Source: an uncultured Treponema sp.
Lineage (GTDB): Bacteria > Spirochaetota > Spirochaetia > Treponematales > Treponemataceae
NCBI GenBank assembly: GCA_905236315.1
Contig: CAJOPO010000336.1
Span: 1-7,343 of the forward strand
Reading direction: 5' to 3'
Length of the DNA stretch: 7,343 nt
Shown here: positions 7,342 through 7,343 of the stretch, in pieces
How the letters are laid out: every line of letters starts with the position of its first letter
Numbering within the stretch: the first letter of the stretch is position 1
Position numbers and translations under genes: made by a program
Notes under the pieces: generated by a model
What the model was told of the DNA's origin: nothing
The model's database searches: none
Seen by the model: only the letters and a program-made list of their open reading frames with translations

Positions 7342-7343
7342 AA

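Overview
The window is an AT-rich (about one third G+C), densely packed piece of bacterial chromosome with seven protein-coding genes and no gene-free stretch longer than about 75 bases. The gene types, the codon bias toward A/T, the Cys-containing lipoprotein signal peptides and the YbgF-like TPR lipoprotein with a GWIYLGE-containing domain suggest a spirochaete, most likely Treponema-like. That assignment is inferred from protein style, not from a marker search.

Left part (1-3231, + strand): the 3' end of smc (chromosome condensation ATPase), then a 124-residue single-pass membrane protein, then a 540-residue exported acidic protein ending in TPR-like repeats. The reading frames overlap by 11 and 4 bases and each downstream gene has a good ribosome binding site inside the preceding gene. 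The three are therefore very probably one translationally coupled operon.

Middle part (3285-5315, + strand): a SIMPL/DUF541-domain lipoprotein and, 15 bases after it, serS (seryl-tRNA synthetase). A plausible promoter sits in the 53-base gap before the lipoprotein gene.

Right part: an AI-2E/PerM-family membrane permease (5389-6435, + strand) converges with a minus-strand gene (7341-6472) of uncertain function. Its C-terminal end looks like a PilZ barrel, and it may be 5'-truncated by the window edge.

Functionally this is mostly housekeeping: chromosome organisation, envelope lipoproteins, translation and membrane transport. There are no tRNAs, rRNAs, CRISPR arrays, insertion sequences or integration marks. 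I see no convincing new system. The points most worth a second look are the smc / membrane protein / acidic TPR protein cluster, the unusual acidic tail on SMC, and the two unassigned proteins.
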